64,000 nucleotides of DNA from Myxococcales bacterium (GCA_012517325.1 JAAYVF010000041.1:1-64000), one strand, 5' to 3'; positions 37,777 through 47,019 are shown, numbered from the stretch's first letter. Notes: a model not told the origin generated them from the letters alone. Made by a program: numbers and translations.

Positions 37777-38712
37777 GTGCCTTCGCTTCAGCCACCAGTT
37801 TTTTCAACCATCCGACCGCCGCGTTTGCGCCCCGGCGACCGCATCGGTGTTTTTGCGCCGGCCGGTCCGTTCGCCGACGAGCAACTGCGGCGCGGCGTTT
37901 CGTTCTGGCAAAAGCGCGGTTATCGCGTGCACGGCCTGGAAAATTTGCAGGAACCGACGGCCTATCTGGCCGCCCCGGACGCGCAGCGCGCCGGCACTTT
38001 CAATCGCTTACTCGCCGACCGTGAGATCCGCGCCCTCGTCGCCGCGCGCGGCGGTTACGGCACCTTGCGGATCCTGGACGAGCTCGATCTGGAACCGCTG
38101 GCCGCCGAACCTAGAATCATCATCGGTTTTTCCGACCTGACCATCTTGCATCTCGAGTTGTGGCGCCGCTTCCATTTGGTTTCCTTCAGCGGCCCGATGA
38201 TCGCCGGTTCGCAAATCGATCGGTTGACCGCGGACGAACAGGAGCATTTCTGGCAAACCCTGGAAAGCGATGTGCCGCCGCCCCCGGTCGCGGGAGAGGC
38301 GACACGGGTTGTCTTGGCCGGCGAGGCCGAGGGACCGCTGCTCGGCGGCAATCTGACGATTCTGGCGCATGCCGCGCTGGCCGGACGATTGCCCTCGCTA
38401 GCCGGCGCCGTTCTATTGCTGGAAGACGTCAACGAGCCGCCCTATCGCATCGACCGGTATCTGACCGCGTTACGGCTGGGCGGCCATTTGAGCGGCATCC
38501 TTGGCGTCGCCGGCGGCGATTTCGGCCCGGCCGTCGATCCGACGCTGCTCGATACGATTCTGCTCGACCGGCTCGGCGATCTGGGCGTGCCGATCATCGC
38601 CGGCCTGCCGATCGGCCATGGTGAAAAGAATCGCCTGGTGCCGATCGGCGCCCGCGTTCGCCTGAACACCTCGCCGCCGGAAGTGCATTTTCTTGAAGGC
38701 GGCGTATGCTGA
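37777..38712 (+). CDS. ldcA: LD-carboxypeptidase (murein tetrapeptide carboxypeptidase)
   Basis: 311 residues, S66 peptidase family. It removes the terminal D-Ala from recycled murein tetrapeptides in the cytosol. The catalytic triad is in place: Ser119 in IIGFSDLT, Glu216 in LLLEDVNEPPYRIDR, and His281 in LPIGHGEKN. The N-terminal PGDRIGVFAPAGP is typical. It starts with GTG directly after the previous stop. The product tripeptide is the substrate of Mpl, encoded two genes downstream, so these genes make a peptidoglycan-recycling set. Confidence 0.93.
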   Translation: MPSLQPPVFSTIRPPRLRPGDRIGVFAPAGPFADEQLRRGVSFWQKRGYRVHGLENLQEPTAYLAAPDAQRAGTFNRLLADREIRALVAARGGYGTLRILDELDLEPLAAEPRIIIGFSDLTILHLELWRRFHLVSFSGPMIAGSQIDRLTADEQEHFWQTLESDVPPPPVAGEATRVVLAGEAEGPLLGGNLTILAHAALAGRLPSLAGAVLLLEDVNEPPYRIDRYLTALRLGGHLSGILGVAGGDFGPAVDPTLLDTILLDRLGDLGVPIIAGLPIGHGEKNRLVPIGARVRLNTSPPEVHFLEGGVC

Positions 38713-39791
38713 CTCACGCCGCGGCCATGCTGGAAGAGGCGACTCGGGAACGTCGCGTTCCCGGTGCGGTGTTGCGGGTCGAATGGCAGGGTGAACTGCG
38801 GCACGAATCGGCCCATGGCGTCACCCGGTACGACCAGCCCGCTCCGGTTGTGCCGTCGACCTGGTTCGATCTGGCCAGCTTGACGAAAATTCTGGCGACG
38901 GTTCCCGCGGTCATGCTGGCCGTTCAGTCGGGATTGATCGAACTCGACGCGCCGCTCGGCGAATACCTGCCGGAAGTTCACGCCGCGTTTGCCGCGCAGC
39001 CGTTCCGGCGCTTCCTGAACCATTCGAGCGGCGCCGCCGCCTGGAAGCCGTTCTTTCGCCGGGTCCCTCCCGCGATGCTCAATTCACCGGAAGGAAAACG
39101 GCTGATTCTCCGTGAAATTCTGGTCGAACAACCGGAGTCTGTTCCCGGAACGCGACAGGTTTACAGCGATATCGGCATGGCGATGGTGGGAGAGGCGTTG
39201 GCCCGCACGCTGGCGAAGCCGCTCGATGAATGGGTCGAAAGGGAAATATTTCGTCCGCTGGGGGCGGACGAACTCGCCTATTTGCAACGCCGGCCGCGCG
39301 CGGTGCCTTCGCTGGCCGCCACGGAAGATTGCCCCTGGCGTGGTCGCGTTTTAGCCGGCGAGGTGCACGATGAAAACACCTGGGCGGCCGGCGGCGCGCT
39401 CGGGCAATCGGGTCTGTTCGGCACGGCGCGCGGCGCCGGCGTCGTGCTCCAGGAGATTCAAGCGGCTTTGGCGGGGCAGGGAAGATTGTTCAAACCGGAG
39501 GTCGTCGCCCGGTTCATGCAAAAGCCGGCGGACCGGGAGGAAGATTCGTTCCGCCTGGGATTCGACTCGCCCAGCCGGCGCGGATCGAGTACCGGCCGGC
39601 ATTTCGGCCCGCGGACCTTCGGCCACCTGGGCTTCACCGGCGTCAGCGCCTGGGCCGATCCCGATCGCCGGCTGCTCGTGGTATTATTGACCAATCGCGT
39701 TCACCCGACCCGGCAAAACGAAACGATCAAACAACTGCGTCCATTGGTGCACGACGCGGTGATCGAGGAACTGGAAAATGATCCCCGTTGA
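38706..39791 (+). CDS. Serine beta-lactamase-fold hydrolase
   Basis: 361 residues, no signal peptide. The class C beta-lactamase/esterase fold is shown by Ser58-Leu-Thr-Lys61 (SxxK), Tyr153 in VYSDIG (the YxN-type motif) and the C-terminal HLGFTG in place of KTG. VHDENTWAAGG is typical of this family. It could act on a murein peptide or an ester; being cytosolic and placed between ldcA (7-base overlap) and mpl (14-base overlap) favours a peptidoglycan-recycling role, but this is inference. Confidence 0.82.
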   Translation: MLTHAAAMLEEATRERRVPGAVLRVEWQGELRHESAHGVTRYDQPAPVVPSTWFDLASLTKILATVPAVMLAVQSGLIELDAPLGEYLPEVHAAFAAQPFRRFLNHSSGAAAWKPFFRRVPPAMLNSPEGKRLILREILVEQPESVPGTRQVYSDIGMAMVGEALARTLAKPLDEWVEREIFRPLGADELAYLQRRPRAVPSLAATEDCPWRGRVLAGEVHDENTWAAGGALGQSGLFGTARGAGVVLQEIQAALAGQGRLFKPEVVARFMQKPADREEDSFRLGFDSPSRRGSSTGRHFGPRTFGHLGFTGVSAWADPDRRLLVVLLTNRVHPTRQNETIKQLRPLVHDAVIEELENDPR

Positions 39792-41211
39792 AATTTCCAC
39801 GGTCAGGCATATTCACCTGGTTGCCGTTTGCGGCGTCGGCATGGGCACCCTGGCCGGAATGCTGAAAGAAAAGGGCTACCGGGTGACGGGCAGCGACCAG
39901 GCGATCTATCCGCCGATGAGCGAAAAACTGGCCGCCTGGGGCATCCCGGTCTTGGAGGGTTACAAACCGGAACACCTCGAACCGCGTCCCGATCTGGTGG
40001 TGATCGGCAATGCGATCAGCAAAGGAAATCCGGAAGGCGACGCGGTGTTGGAACGTGGCATTCCTTACGTCTCGATGGCCGAGGCACTGCGGCTTTTCTT
40101 CTTCGACGGAAAAATCCTGTCGGCCGTTTGCGGGACGCACGGCAAAACGACCTCGACGGCGCTTTTATCCTGGGTGCTGGAAAACGCCGGTTTTGATCCC
40201 ACTTATCTGGTTGGCGGCGTCCTGGAAAACACCGGGCGCGGCTATCGCGTCGGCGGCGGTTCGCTGGCCGTCGTGGAGGGCGACGAATACGACACGGCCT
40301 GGTTCGACAAGGTGCCCAAGTTCGTCCGCTACCGGCCCGATCTGGCGGTGCTGGGCAACATCGAATTCGATCACGCCGACATTTACGCCGATCTGGCGGC
40401 CGTCATCGACGCCTTCCGCCAATTGGTCGTCAATCTTCCTCCGGATGGTTTGCTGGTCGCCGGCATCGACAACCCGCGGGTGCGCGACTTGTTGCCGTTG
40501 GCGCCTTGCGCCGCGCGCACGTTCGGTTTGTGCGACGACGCCGATCTCACCGGGCGAATTCTTGACCTGCGACCCGCCGGCATGTCTTTCGAGGTGTTTG
40601 CGGACGGAAAAAGCCGCGGGGTTTATCGATCGACGATCGTCGGCGAGTACAACCTCCTCAATATCCTTGGCGTGATCGGACTGGCCGATCGGCTGGGCAT
40701 CGGCGATGAAGCCTTGCGCGCCGGGCTGGCCTCGTTTACCGGCGTCAAACGCCGCCAACAGGTGTTGGGCGAGGCGGCCGGCGTATTGGTGATCGACGAT
40801 TTCGCCCACCATCCGACCGCCGTGCGCGTCACCCTGGAAAGCTTGCGCGCGATCCGGCCGAATCGACGATTGGTGACGATTTTCGAGCCGCGCACCAATA
40901 CCTCGCGGCGGGCGTTTTTCCAACAGGAATACGCCGCCTCTTTCGGCGCGGCCGACGTGGTGATTCTCTGCGAGGTCCAAGCCCTCACCAAAGGAATTCC
41001 GGGCGACAAGCTCGACGTGGAACGGTTGGTCGCCGATTTACGAATCCAAGGCAAAGAGGCCTGGCGAGCTTCCGATTACCCGGCGGTGTTGGATTTGTTG
41101 CAAAAATGCCTGTCGCCGGGCGATCAAGCGGTTTTTCTTTCCAATGGCGGTTTTGGCGATCTCCCTCGTAAAACCTTGGCGTTTTTGCAAGAAAAGGATG
41201 CGCCGGCGTGA
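39778..41211 (+). CDS. mpl: UDP-N-acetylmuramate:L-alanyl-gamma-D-glutamyl-meso-DAP ligase
   Basis: 477 residues, Mur-ligase family. It attaches recycled tripeptide L-Ala-D-Glu-mDAP directly to UDP-MurNAc, bypassing MurC, MurD and MurE. The N-terminal Rossmann motif CGVGMGTLAGML with GSDQAIYPPMS, the ATP loop GTHGKTTSTALLSW near residue 120, EGDEYDTAWFDKVPKF (diagnostic of Mpl rather than MurC), and DDFAHHPTAV are all present. Its pairing with ldcA supports meso-DAP peptidoglycan. Confidence 0.95.
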   Translation: MIPVEISTVRHIHLVAVCGVGMGTLAGMLKEKGYRVTGSDQAIYPPMSEKLAAWGIPVLEGYKPEHLEPRPDLVVIGNAISKGNPEGDAVLERGIPYVSMAEALRLFFFDGKILSAVCGTHGKTTSTALLSWVLENAGFDPTYLVGGVLENTGRGYRVGGGSLAVVEGDEYDTAWFDKVPKFVRYRPDLAVLGNIEFDHADIYADLAAVIDAFRQLVVNLPPDGLLVAGIDNPRVRDLLPLAPCAARTFGLCDDADLTGRILDLRPAGMSFEVFADGKSRGVYRSTIVGEYNLLNILGVIGLADRLGIGDEALRAGLASFTGVKRRQQVLGEAAGVLVIDDFAHHPTAVRVTLESLRAIRPNRRLVTIFEPRTNTSRRAFFQQEYAASFGAADVVILCEVQALTKGIPGDKLDVERLVADLRIQGKEAWRASDYPAVLDLLQKCLSPGDQAVFLSNGGFGDLPRKTLAFLQEKDAPA

Positions 41212-42188
41212 CCCAGGTCCTGGCGAATATTTACAACCCCGAACCGGTGCTGGTGGCCTCCGCCACGCTCGACGGCATCGCCGGCGCGGCGATCTGGGCC
41301 TCGCGGCTCCCGGGACTGCAATCCTGGCTCTTCGCACCGGAAGGCTTAGGGCGCCTCGTTTTTTCCTCGCCGGCGTTGATGACGAACCTGCGTTTCAACG
41401 CGCTGCACGTGTTCAATCTGCCCTTGGTGGACGAGGACTTGCCGGTGGTGGAAACCGTTCTGAAGCGCTCCGGCCTGACCGAAAAGGTCTGGCTCGACCA
41501 CCATTACCAAAGCCGCGAACAGCAAGCTTTGCTGTTGCGCAACGGCGTCCGGTTGGTCAACGAACCGCGACACCATTTGTCGTCGCGGCTGCTCCTCGAA
41601 TACCTGGACAAACCCGAACCCTGGATGCGGGAGCTGGTCGAGGCGGTGGAGCAGGGGCCGGCGACGGCCGGCGAACCTTGGTTGAGCTGGCTGCTGGTTT
41701 TTTTAGCCGTCGCCGGTGAACCGTTCGGCATCCGCCAGGCCATCTCGCCCTTGGCCGAGCGGCGTTTCGAGGCGTTCGATCCGGCTTTAAAAAAAATCGG
41801 CCTGGACCAATGGCGGCAAATCCGGGAAATGGCCGGCGGCGCGCTGCATGAAGTCCCGCTCACGGGTCATCGACTGGTGGTGGTCGGCCTGCCGCATTCG
41901 CGGCAACAGGATTACCAATTGCTGGTGCGGACGATTTTCCGCGAAAAGGAGGCGCAACTGGCCCTGGTCTTTTTCGATCAGGCGCCGCGCATGATTCTCG
42001 CGGTCAACCCGCCGAATCGGGACGAATTCGATTTGCTGGCGTGCGGCGAGGCTTTGGAGCAGGGGGGCTTTCACACCTGGCATTACGACCGGCTGACCTT
42101 GTTTGCGCAGCACGATGAATTGAAGACTTTGGCGGCCATCGAAAAAACCCTGACTGTTCTGCAAGCCTGGGCTTCGTTCAACAATTAA
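41208..42188 (+). CDS. Degenerate DHH-family phosphoesterase-like protein
   Basis: 326 residues. WLDHHYQSREQQALL resembles the DHH motif of DHH phosphoesterases (RecJ, Orn-like, NrnA), and SATLDGIAGAAIW aligns with their first metal-binding block, in which a His or Asp is normally found just before DGI. Most other metal ligands cannot be recognised. It may therefore bind nucleotide without cleaving it, or act on an unusual substrate. It starts with GTG overlapping the mpl stop and is the last gene of the long plus-strand run. Confidence 0.5.
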   Translation: MTQVLANIYNPEPVLVASATLDGIAGAAIWASRLPGLQSWLFAPEGLGRLVFSSPALMTNLRFNALHVFNLPLVDEDLPVVETVLKRSGLTEKVWLDHHYQSREQQALLLRNGVRLVNEPRHHLSSRLLLEYLDKPEPWMRELVEAVEQGPATAGEPWLSWLLVFLAVAGEPFGIRQAISPLAERRFEAFDPALKKIGLDQWRQIREMAGGALHEVPLTGHRLVVVGLPHSRQQDYQLLVRTIFREKEAQLALVFFDQAPRMILAVNPPNRDEFDLLACGEALEQGGFHTWHYDRLTLFAQHDELKTLAAIEKTLTVLQAWASFNN

Positions 42189-42200
42189 TCCGGGCGTTGC

Positions 42201-43679
42201 TCACCAGATCGCCAGGTCCACGATCCCGCACCCGTCGCACTCGTAGGTGTCCTTCAATGCGTAGGAATCGAGGCCGTAGAGGAAGATGGTCCCTTCATCA
42301 TTGGCTACCCAGACTTCGCGGCGCGAAACATTCATTTCCATGGTGGTGACAGCGGAGCCGCTCGGTAGAATCAACGGATTGCCGAGCCCGCGAATCCAAT
42401 CCGATTCTTCGGTCCCGTACACGTACAAACGCGGCTGATCGGCATCGCCAAGCCAAACTGCACGGTGATTGCCGCTGGCCATGGCATTGACCGCCGTGGC
42501 CAAAGTCGCGCTTTGCAAATTCCCGCCAATCTCGTCCCAAAAATCGAGCGTGGTCGGACCGGAGGAATTATCCGAGCCGCCGAGCGTAACCAGGATCTCG
42601 TTGTTTTGATCGTCGAATGCCCGGTCGATCTTTTTGGGATTGGTTATACTCACCGGGACCATCAGTTGCAGGGCATTGGTATTGTTGTCGAAAAAGTAAA
42701 GGGCAGCCGAATCGGCCAACCGCGAACGGTCGGCGCCGTTATCTGTCAGCACCACCAGATATTGATGTTTCAACTCAATCAGCGATACGGGATGGGCATT
42801 ATCGCGCAGCAGAATGACCCCGACTAGATCGCTGAAGTAGGGTGTATTGGTGTTTTGCTGGAAAAGAGTCAAATCGCTGGTTTCCGGTTCCGCGAGATAG
42901 ACGATTTGATTGTAGGAATTGCAGATCGCTTGGAGGCCGCGATGATTGTCATACAACTCGAGTGAATCAATGAAATAGGGGTTCTCAATATCAAGTGATA
43001 CGTACTCGATGGCTCCGGTCGGTTGATTGTCGACCGCCACTGCGGCGAAAGTATAGTTTTCGATGACCATACCCAGCGTCGAACCGGCGGTCAGGCCGAT
43101 GATGTATTCTGGACGGATTTTCTTTTTGGCAATATCAATTTGAACGAGATTCCCGTTGGCTTGATCCAAAGCAAACACGTCCCCGGTCACCCATAGATCG
43201 GCGGTAGCGGTCAACTCCATGTCGTTTGAGTTGACCCATTGGGCCTTGATGGTTGCTTTGCCGTTGGCGATGGTTGTCGCCAAGCCGGATTCATCAATCG
43301 TCGCGACCGTCTCGTTCAGACTTTTCCAATTCGGATAGACGCCTTGCACTTCATCTCCATTCGGATTCCATCCGCGAGCGCCGAATTGCACACCATAGCC
43401 GGCGGGCTCGGCGCAAAATCCTGGGTTGACTTCCAGTCGCGACAAATCGCCTTCATACGGCGGATACGTGGAGTCGTCATCGTTGTCGTCGTTGTCGTCG
43501 TTATCGTCATTATCATCGTCATCATCGTCGAGAGGCGCGTTATCGTTGTCGTCATCATCTTCCGTCGTGCCGTTGGAGTCGCCGCCGCGGTTGTCTAACG
43601 TCGAGTCGCTGCCGGTGCCGCAGGACAGCAGAAGACAACCGACGCAAATGAGTAAAAGGATGAAAAAATACTTTCTCAT
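42201..43679 (-). CDS. Surface lipoprotein with Asp-rich linker, BIG2-like and beta-propeller-like regions
   Basis: 492 residues. A signal peptide ends in LLLSC (lipidated Cys20). The linker, residues about 38-75, is almost only Asp and Asn. Residues about 105-150 look like a bacterial Ig-like (BIG2) domain (ETVATIDESGLATTIANGKAT). The rest is a repeating beta pattern with pairs such as YVSLDIENPYFIDSLELYD and AVWLGDADQPRLYVYG, compatible with a beta-propeller. No enzyme motif is seen. An outer-surface binding or scaffold role is inferred. GGAGG precedes the ATG. It is divergent from apbE. Confidence 0.65.
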   Translation of the reverse strand: MRKYFFILLLICVGCLLLSCGTGSDSTLDNRGGDSNGTTEDDDDNDNAPLDDDDDDNDDNDDNDDNDDDSTYPPYEGDLSRLEVNPGFCAEPAGYGVQFGARGWNPNGDEVQGVYPNWKSLNETVATIDESGLATTIANGKATIKAQWVNSNDMELTATADLWVTGDVFALDQANGNLVQIDIAKKKIRPEYIIGLTAGSTLGMVIENYTFAAVAVDNQPTGAIEYVSLDIENPYFIDSLELYDNHRGLQAICNSYNQIVYLAEPETSDLTLFQQNTNTPYFSDLVGVILLRDNAHPVSLIELKHQYLVVLTDNGADRSRLADSAALYFFDNNTNALQLMVPVSITNPKKIDRAFDDQNNEILVTLGGSDNSSGPTTLDFWDEIGGNLQSATLATAVNAMASGNHRAVWLGDADQPRLYVYGTEESDWIRGLGNPLILPSGSAVTTMEMNVSRREVWVANDEGTIFLYGLDSYALKDTYECDGCGIVDLAIW

Positions 43680-43733
43680 GGTAGGAGCCTCCCTCGTTGA
43701 ATTATAAACGGATGAGGAATCATTGGTAAAGCC

Positions 43734-43762
43734 TTGACGATTGCCCCGACTCCCCGTTTACT
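43734..43762 (+). promoter_or_regulatory. Candidate promoter of apbE
   Basis: TTGACG at 43734-43739 and TTTACT at 43757-43762 are separated by 17 bases and lie about 30 bases before the apbE start. The -10 is weak. Confidence 0.35.
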
Positions 43763-43792
43763 AGTCGGCACAATTCGTGGAAAAGGAAAGCC

Positions 43793-44857
43793 ATGGTTCG
43801 CCGCGATCGGTGGCAAAAATTACTGCTCGTGCTCCTCGTGACGGGCGGACTATTGTCTTGTTCGCCGCCAACCGCGCCGTCAGCCACAGTCACGCCAAAC
43901 GAAACCATCTCTGAACAGCGCGAACTCCTGGGAACCTACGTGCAAATCCAAGTCGCCGGCTTGCCGGAAACATCGGCCCGCGAAGCGATCGCCGCCGGTT
44001 TTCAGGCGATCGAACAGTTGCAGGCGGACGCCCATCCGGAATTGCCGAGCAGCGATATCTTTCGGCTCAACCAAAATGCCGGCCAAGCTCCGGTAAAAAT
44101 CCATGAGGATATTTTCGACATCATCTCCCTCGCCAGGGAGATCTCCGAACATTCGCAGGGCGCTTTCGACGTTACCTTCGTCGGGATCGGACGTCTTTAC
44201 AATCTGCGCCATCCGGAAAACTTTCGCATTCCAAATGACGAGGAACTGCGGCAGGCCTTGCAAAGAGTCGACTACCGGCAACTGCAACTCGACCCGGCGA
44301 ATCACACCGCCTATTTGACGCGGACTGACATGGCGGTGGATTTGGGCGGCATTGCCAAAGGCTGGTCCACCGACAGCGCCATGGCCGCGTTGAAGGCGAG
44401 GGGCGTTAAAAACGCCATTGTGAACGCCGGCGGCGATATGATGGTCAGCGGCTCGAAAAACGGCGAACCCTGGCGGATCGGGATTCAACATCCCCGGCGC
44501 GGCCGTGACGATTATTTTGCCGTGATCAAAGCAAGCGGCGACCTGGCGATCGTGACCTCCGGGGATTACGAACGGTATGTGATGCACGACGGCGTTCGCT
44601 ATCATCACATCATGGATCCGCACACGGGACGACCGGCGTCCTTATCACAGAGCGTGACGATTATTGCCCCGAACGGGGTTTTGGCCGATGGCCTGGCGAC
44701 GGCGGTTTTCGTCCTCGGGCCGGAAGCCGGTTTGGCCATGTTGGCGCAATATTATCCGCAATGCGACGCGCTGATCATCGACCGCGATGGAAAACGGCAC
44801 GATTCGCCGAATCTGACCAAGAGGCACACCGTAATCAATGTTGCAGAAAAACACTAA
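43793..44857 (+). CDS. apbE: FAD:protein FMN transferase lipoprotein
   Basis: 354 residues. The signal ends GGLLSC, a good lipobox, so it is an inner- or outer-membrane-anchored periplasmic enzyme. ApbE proteins attach FMN covalently to Thr in flavoproteins such as NqrB/C or RnfD/G. Motifs VDLGGIAKGWSTD, VNAGGDMMVSG, TSGDYERY and HHIMDPHTGRPA are all conserved. No rnf or nqr genes are in the window, so its target is elsewhere. Its end overlaps the next gene by 20 bases. Confidence 0.92.
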   Translation: MVRRDRWQKLLLVLLVTGGLLSCSPPTAPSATVTPNETISEQRELLGTYVQIQVAGLPETSAREAIAAGFQAIEQLQADAHPELPSSDIFRLNQNAGQAPVKIHEDIFDIISLAREISEHSQGAFDVTFVGIGRLYNLRHPENFRIPNDEELRQALQRVDYRQLQLDPANHTAYLTRTDMAVDLGGIAKGWSTDSAMAALKARGVKNAIVNAGGDMMVSGSKNGEPWRIGIQHPRRGRDDYFAVIKASGDLAIVTSGDYERYVMHDGVRYHHIMDPHTGRPASLSQSVTIIAPNGVLADGLATAVFVLGPEAGLAMLAQYYPQCDALIIDRDGKRHDSPNLTKRHTVINVAEKH

Positions 44858-45698
44858 AAACGTTCTATATTTCATTGCCGCGGCAATTATTGCGCTTATT
44901 ATTTTGAGCATACTGAACGTTCGGCGCCCGATGAGCTTGTCGCGCCTGCAAACCGCGGTTTCGCAAATCAACGAATTCGATCGGGCCTTGCAAGCGCAAC
45001 CGCCGGATTGGACCGCGATGAAGAAAATGTATCGCGGGCCGCTCGAATCGCTGGTCAAGGAAACCAAGCGTTTCGTTCAAAAAGCGGACTTGCATGGGAA
45101 AATCGCCGATTCCATCGCGGAAGGGAAAAAAGGCTACGTGGACGATGTCCAATCGATCATTCTGCGCCGCACGTTGCTTCGGGTTTGCCTGTATCACATC
45201 GAAGCGCTGCTGACGCCGAAAGATCCACAGGAAACGGCGCTGACCATGTCGGAACGAATTGCGCATATCGAGGCACTGCTGGGGCCGGTCGAGGCGTTTG
45301 CGCGTGAACTGGGTCAGGAAACCGGTGTGGCTTACCAAACGATTCTGCAGGCGCGTTGGGCGGCCTGGAAGGCGAATCCATCGGCAACCGCGACGCAGGA
45401 TTTCATCGCTGCCGTTGACGGCCTGATGGCTGACGTGGTTCTTCATCGACTGGCGCAATGGCGGACCTTGCAGACTACCGACAAGGAACAACGGCGACGG
45501 GCAGTGGTGATACAAGCGGAGATGAGACAGTTGTTCCATGTTTTTTATACGCGGCTATATGACCGGATACACCAGCAAGCCTGGGAAGCATTGACGGAAC
45601 TGACCAACGAACCGAATAAAATGAATGCCGATCAGATCGAAAAGGTGATTCGTGATAATCTCGCCGAACAATTGAAAATCGCTCGCGGCGAGAAATAA
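44838..45698 (+). CDS. Membrane-anchored helical protein of unknown function
   Basis: 286 residues. One N-terminal hydrophobic helix (about 9-27, NVLYFIAAAIIALIILSIL) followed by a long, almost wholly helical domain, presumably periplasmic. Segments such as KGYVDDVQSIILRRTLLRVCLYHIEALLT and MRQLFHVFYTRLYDRI are rich in helical heptads. No family was recognised. The 20-base overlap with apbE means they are translated from one message, so a role in the flavinylation pathway or its electron chain is a reasonable guess but not shown. Confidence 0.65.
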   Translation: MLQKNTKNVLYFIAAAIIALIILSILNVRRPMSLSRLQTAVSQINEFDRALQAQPPDWTAMKKMYRGPLESLVKETKRFVQKADLHGKIADSIAEGKKGYVDDVQSIILRRTLLRVCLYHIEALLTPKDPQETALTMSERIAHIEALLGPVEAFARELGQETGVAYQTILQARWAAWKANPSATATQDFIAAVDGLMADVVLHRLAQWRTLQTTDKEQRRRAVVIQAEMRQLFHVFYTRLYDRIHQQAWEALTELTNEPNKMNADQIEKVIRDNLAEQLKIARGEK

Positions 45699-45720
45699 AG
45701 CGCCCATCCTACTCAAATAG

Positions 45721-45770
45721 ACAATGCGCATAAGATATATTATGTAATATTGCCATTGTAAATCCTTTTT
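45721..45770 (+). terminator. Putative terminator in AT-rich convergent gap
   Basis: ACAATG (45721-45726) and CATTGT (45754-45759) form the outer part of an imperfect stem with an AT-rich loop, followed by CCTTTTT. It lies in the 106-base gap between converging genes, which is clearly more AT-rich than its surroundings. Confidence 0.38.
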
Positions 45771-45804
45771 CTATTCTTCACTCTCTTCCGCTGCGGAAAT
45801 CTGG

Positions 45805-47016
45805 CTAGTTTTTGTCGTTAAACCGGTAGTTTGGCTTCAAACAATAAAGATTGCCGAAGTTGGTATGGATGAAGATGGAATTGCCGTGTGTGACGATTTC
45901 TGTTGTGACGCCGAAGCCGGGCCAATATTCCCATTTTTCCTGACCCACCGCTTGATCCAAGGCGTAAATATAACCGGACGAACTGGCAACCAGAATCAGA
46001 CCGTTGAACGGCACCGGATTGGTCGGCGCCTTCAACCGTCGCCGTGGGCTTTTGGCGATGGATCGTTTCTGATCGTTCTCACGGAGGTCGTAACTCCAGT
46101 ACAATTCTCCCGTCCGTTTATTCAGCGCATGCACGAAACCTTGATCGTCGCCCAGGAAAACCCGCTCGCCGGCGACCGCCGCGCTCTGGACGCTCCCCTG
46201 CCGGAAGGTCCACTGAATGGAAGCATTCTCCCGCGACAGGCAGTAGAAGGTTCCGCTGTAACTGGCGACGTACAGGTTGGCGCCGTCGAGGATCGGTGTG
46301 GCGTCGATATCCAGAAAACGCTCGCCTTTCTCCAGCAGCGTTTTGAAAACCTCGGTGCCGTCAGCCTTGTTATAACCAATGAAATAACCGTCGGCATAGC
46401 CGACCAGCAGGCGATCGCCGTCCAGCACCGGGCTGGCGACGCCACGGATAGTGAAATTGACCGGCACTTCGCGCGACTGCATCCATTTCCATTTGCCGTC
46501 GGCGGCGCGCAAGGCATAAACGCGCTCATGGGTGGTGCGGACGAAGACCAGATCACCGTCGGTGACAATTCGCCCCATGACCTGCCCCTGGACACGATAC
46601 ACCCATTTGACGAAACCGGTTTGGCGATTCAGACAATAGACGTAGCCGTCCCCGTCGCCGATCACGACCGCGTCGGCGCCCAACAGTGTCGCTCCGGATT
46701 CCACCGGTCCATTGGTGTTGAATTTCCAAAGCGTGTCGCCGGTGGACGCGTCGAAGGCGTAAAAGACGTTTTCGGTGTTGCCGAGATAAACGACATTGTC
46801 CGCGATGGTTGGCGGCGCGTATTGCATCGGGCGCCAGATGTCCTCGCGGCCCTGTTCCATCAACGTGCGCACCCAGGAGACGCGGAGCGGCAAGCCTTCA
46901 TCGCCGGGATTATCGGAAAGCGGGATCACACCCCTCGCCTGGCCGGCGCAACCGGCGACCAGGAGAGTCGCGAGCAGAAGCAGAGAAATAAAAACGAAAA
47001 TACCGGCGCGGCGCAT
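45805..47016 (-). CDS. bamB: BamB-like PQQ-repeat lipoprotein
   Basis: 403 residues, lipobox LLVAGC. The mature protein is an eight-bladed-type propeller with PQQ-like repeats (TGDTLWKFNTNG, TGFVKWVYRVQG, TGELYWSYDLRE, VGQEKWEYWPG). BamB binds BamA and helps outer-membrane protein folding. The YfgM-like gene directly upstream (3-base gap) reproduces the yfgM-bamB order known in enterobacteria, which supports BamB over the many other PQQ-repeat proteins. der, the usual third gene, is not here. Confidence 0.78.
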   Translation of the reverse strand: MRRAGIFVFISLLLLATLLVAGCAGQARGVIPLSDNPGDEGLPLRVSWVRTLMEQGREDIWRPMQYAPPTIADNVVYLGNTENVFYAFDASTGDTLWKFNTNGPVESGATLLGADAVVIGDGDGYVYCLNRQTGFVKWVYRVQGQVMGRIVTDGDLVFVRTTHERVYALRAADGKWKWMQSREVPVNFTIRGVASPVLDGDRLLVGYADGYFIGYNKADGTEVFKTLLEKGERFLDIDATPILDGANLYVASYSGTFYCLSRENASIQWTFRQGSVQSAAVAGERVFLGDDQGFVHALNKRTGELYWSYDLRENDQKRSIAKSPRRRLKAPTNPVPFNGLILVASSSGYIYALDQAVGQEKWEYWPGFGVTTEIVTHGNSIFIHTNFGNLYCLKPNYRFNDKN

Positions 47017-47019
47017 TAC

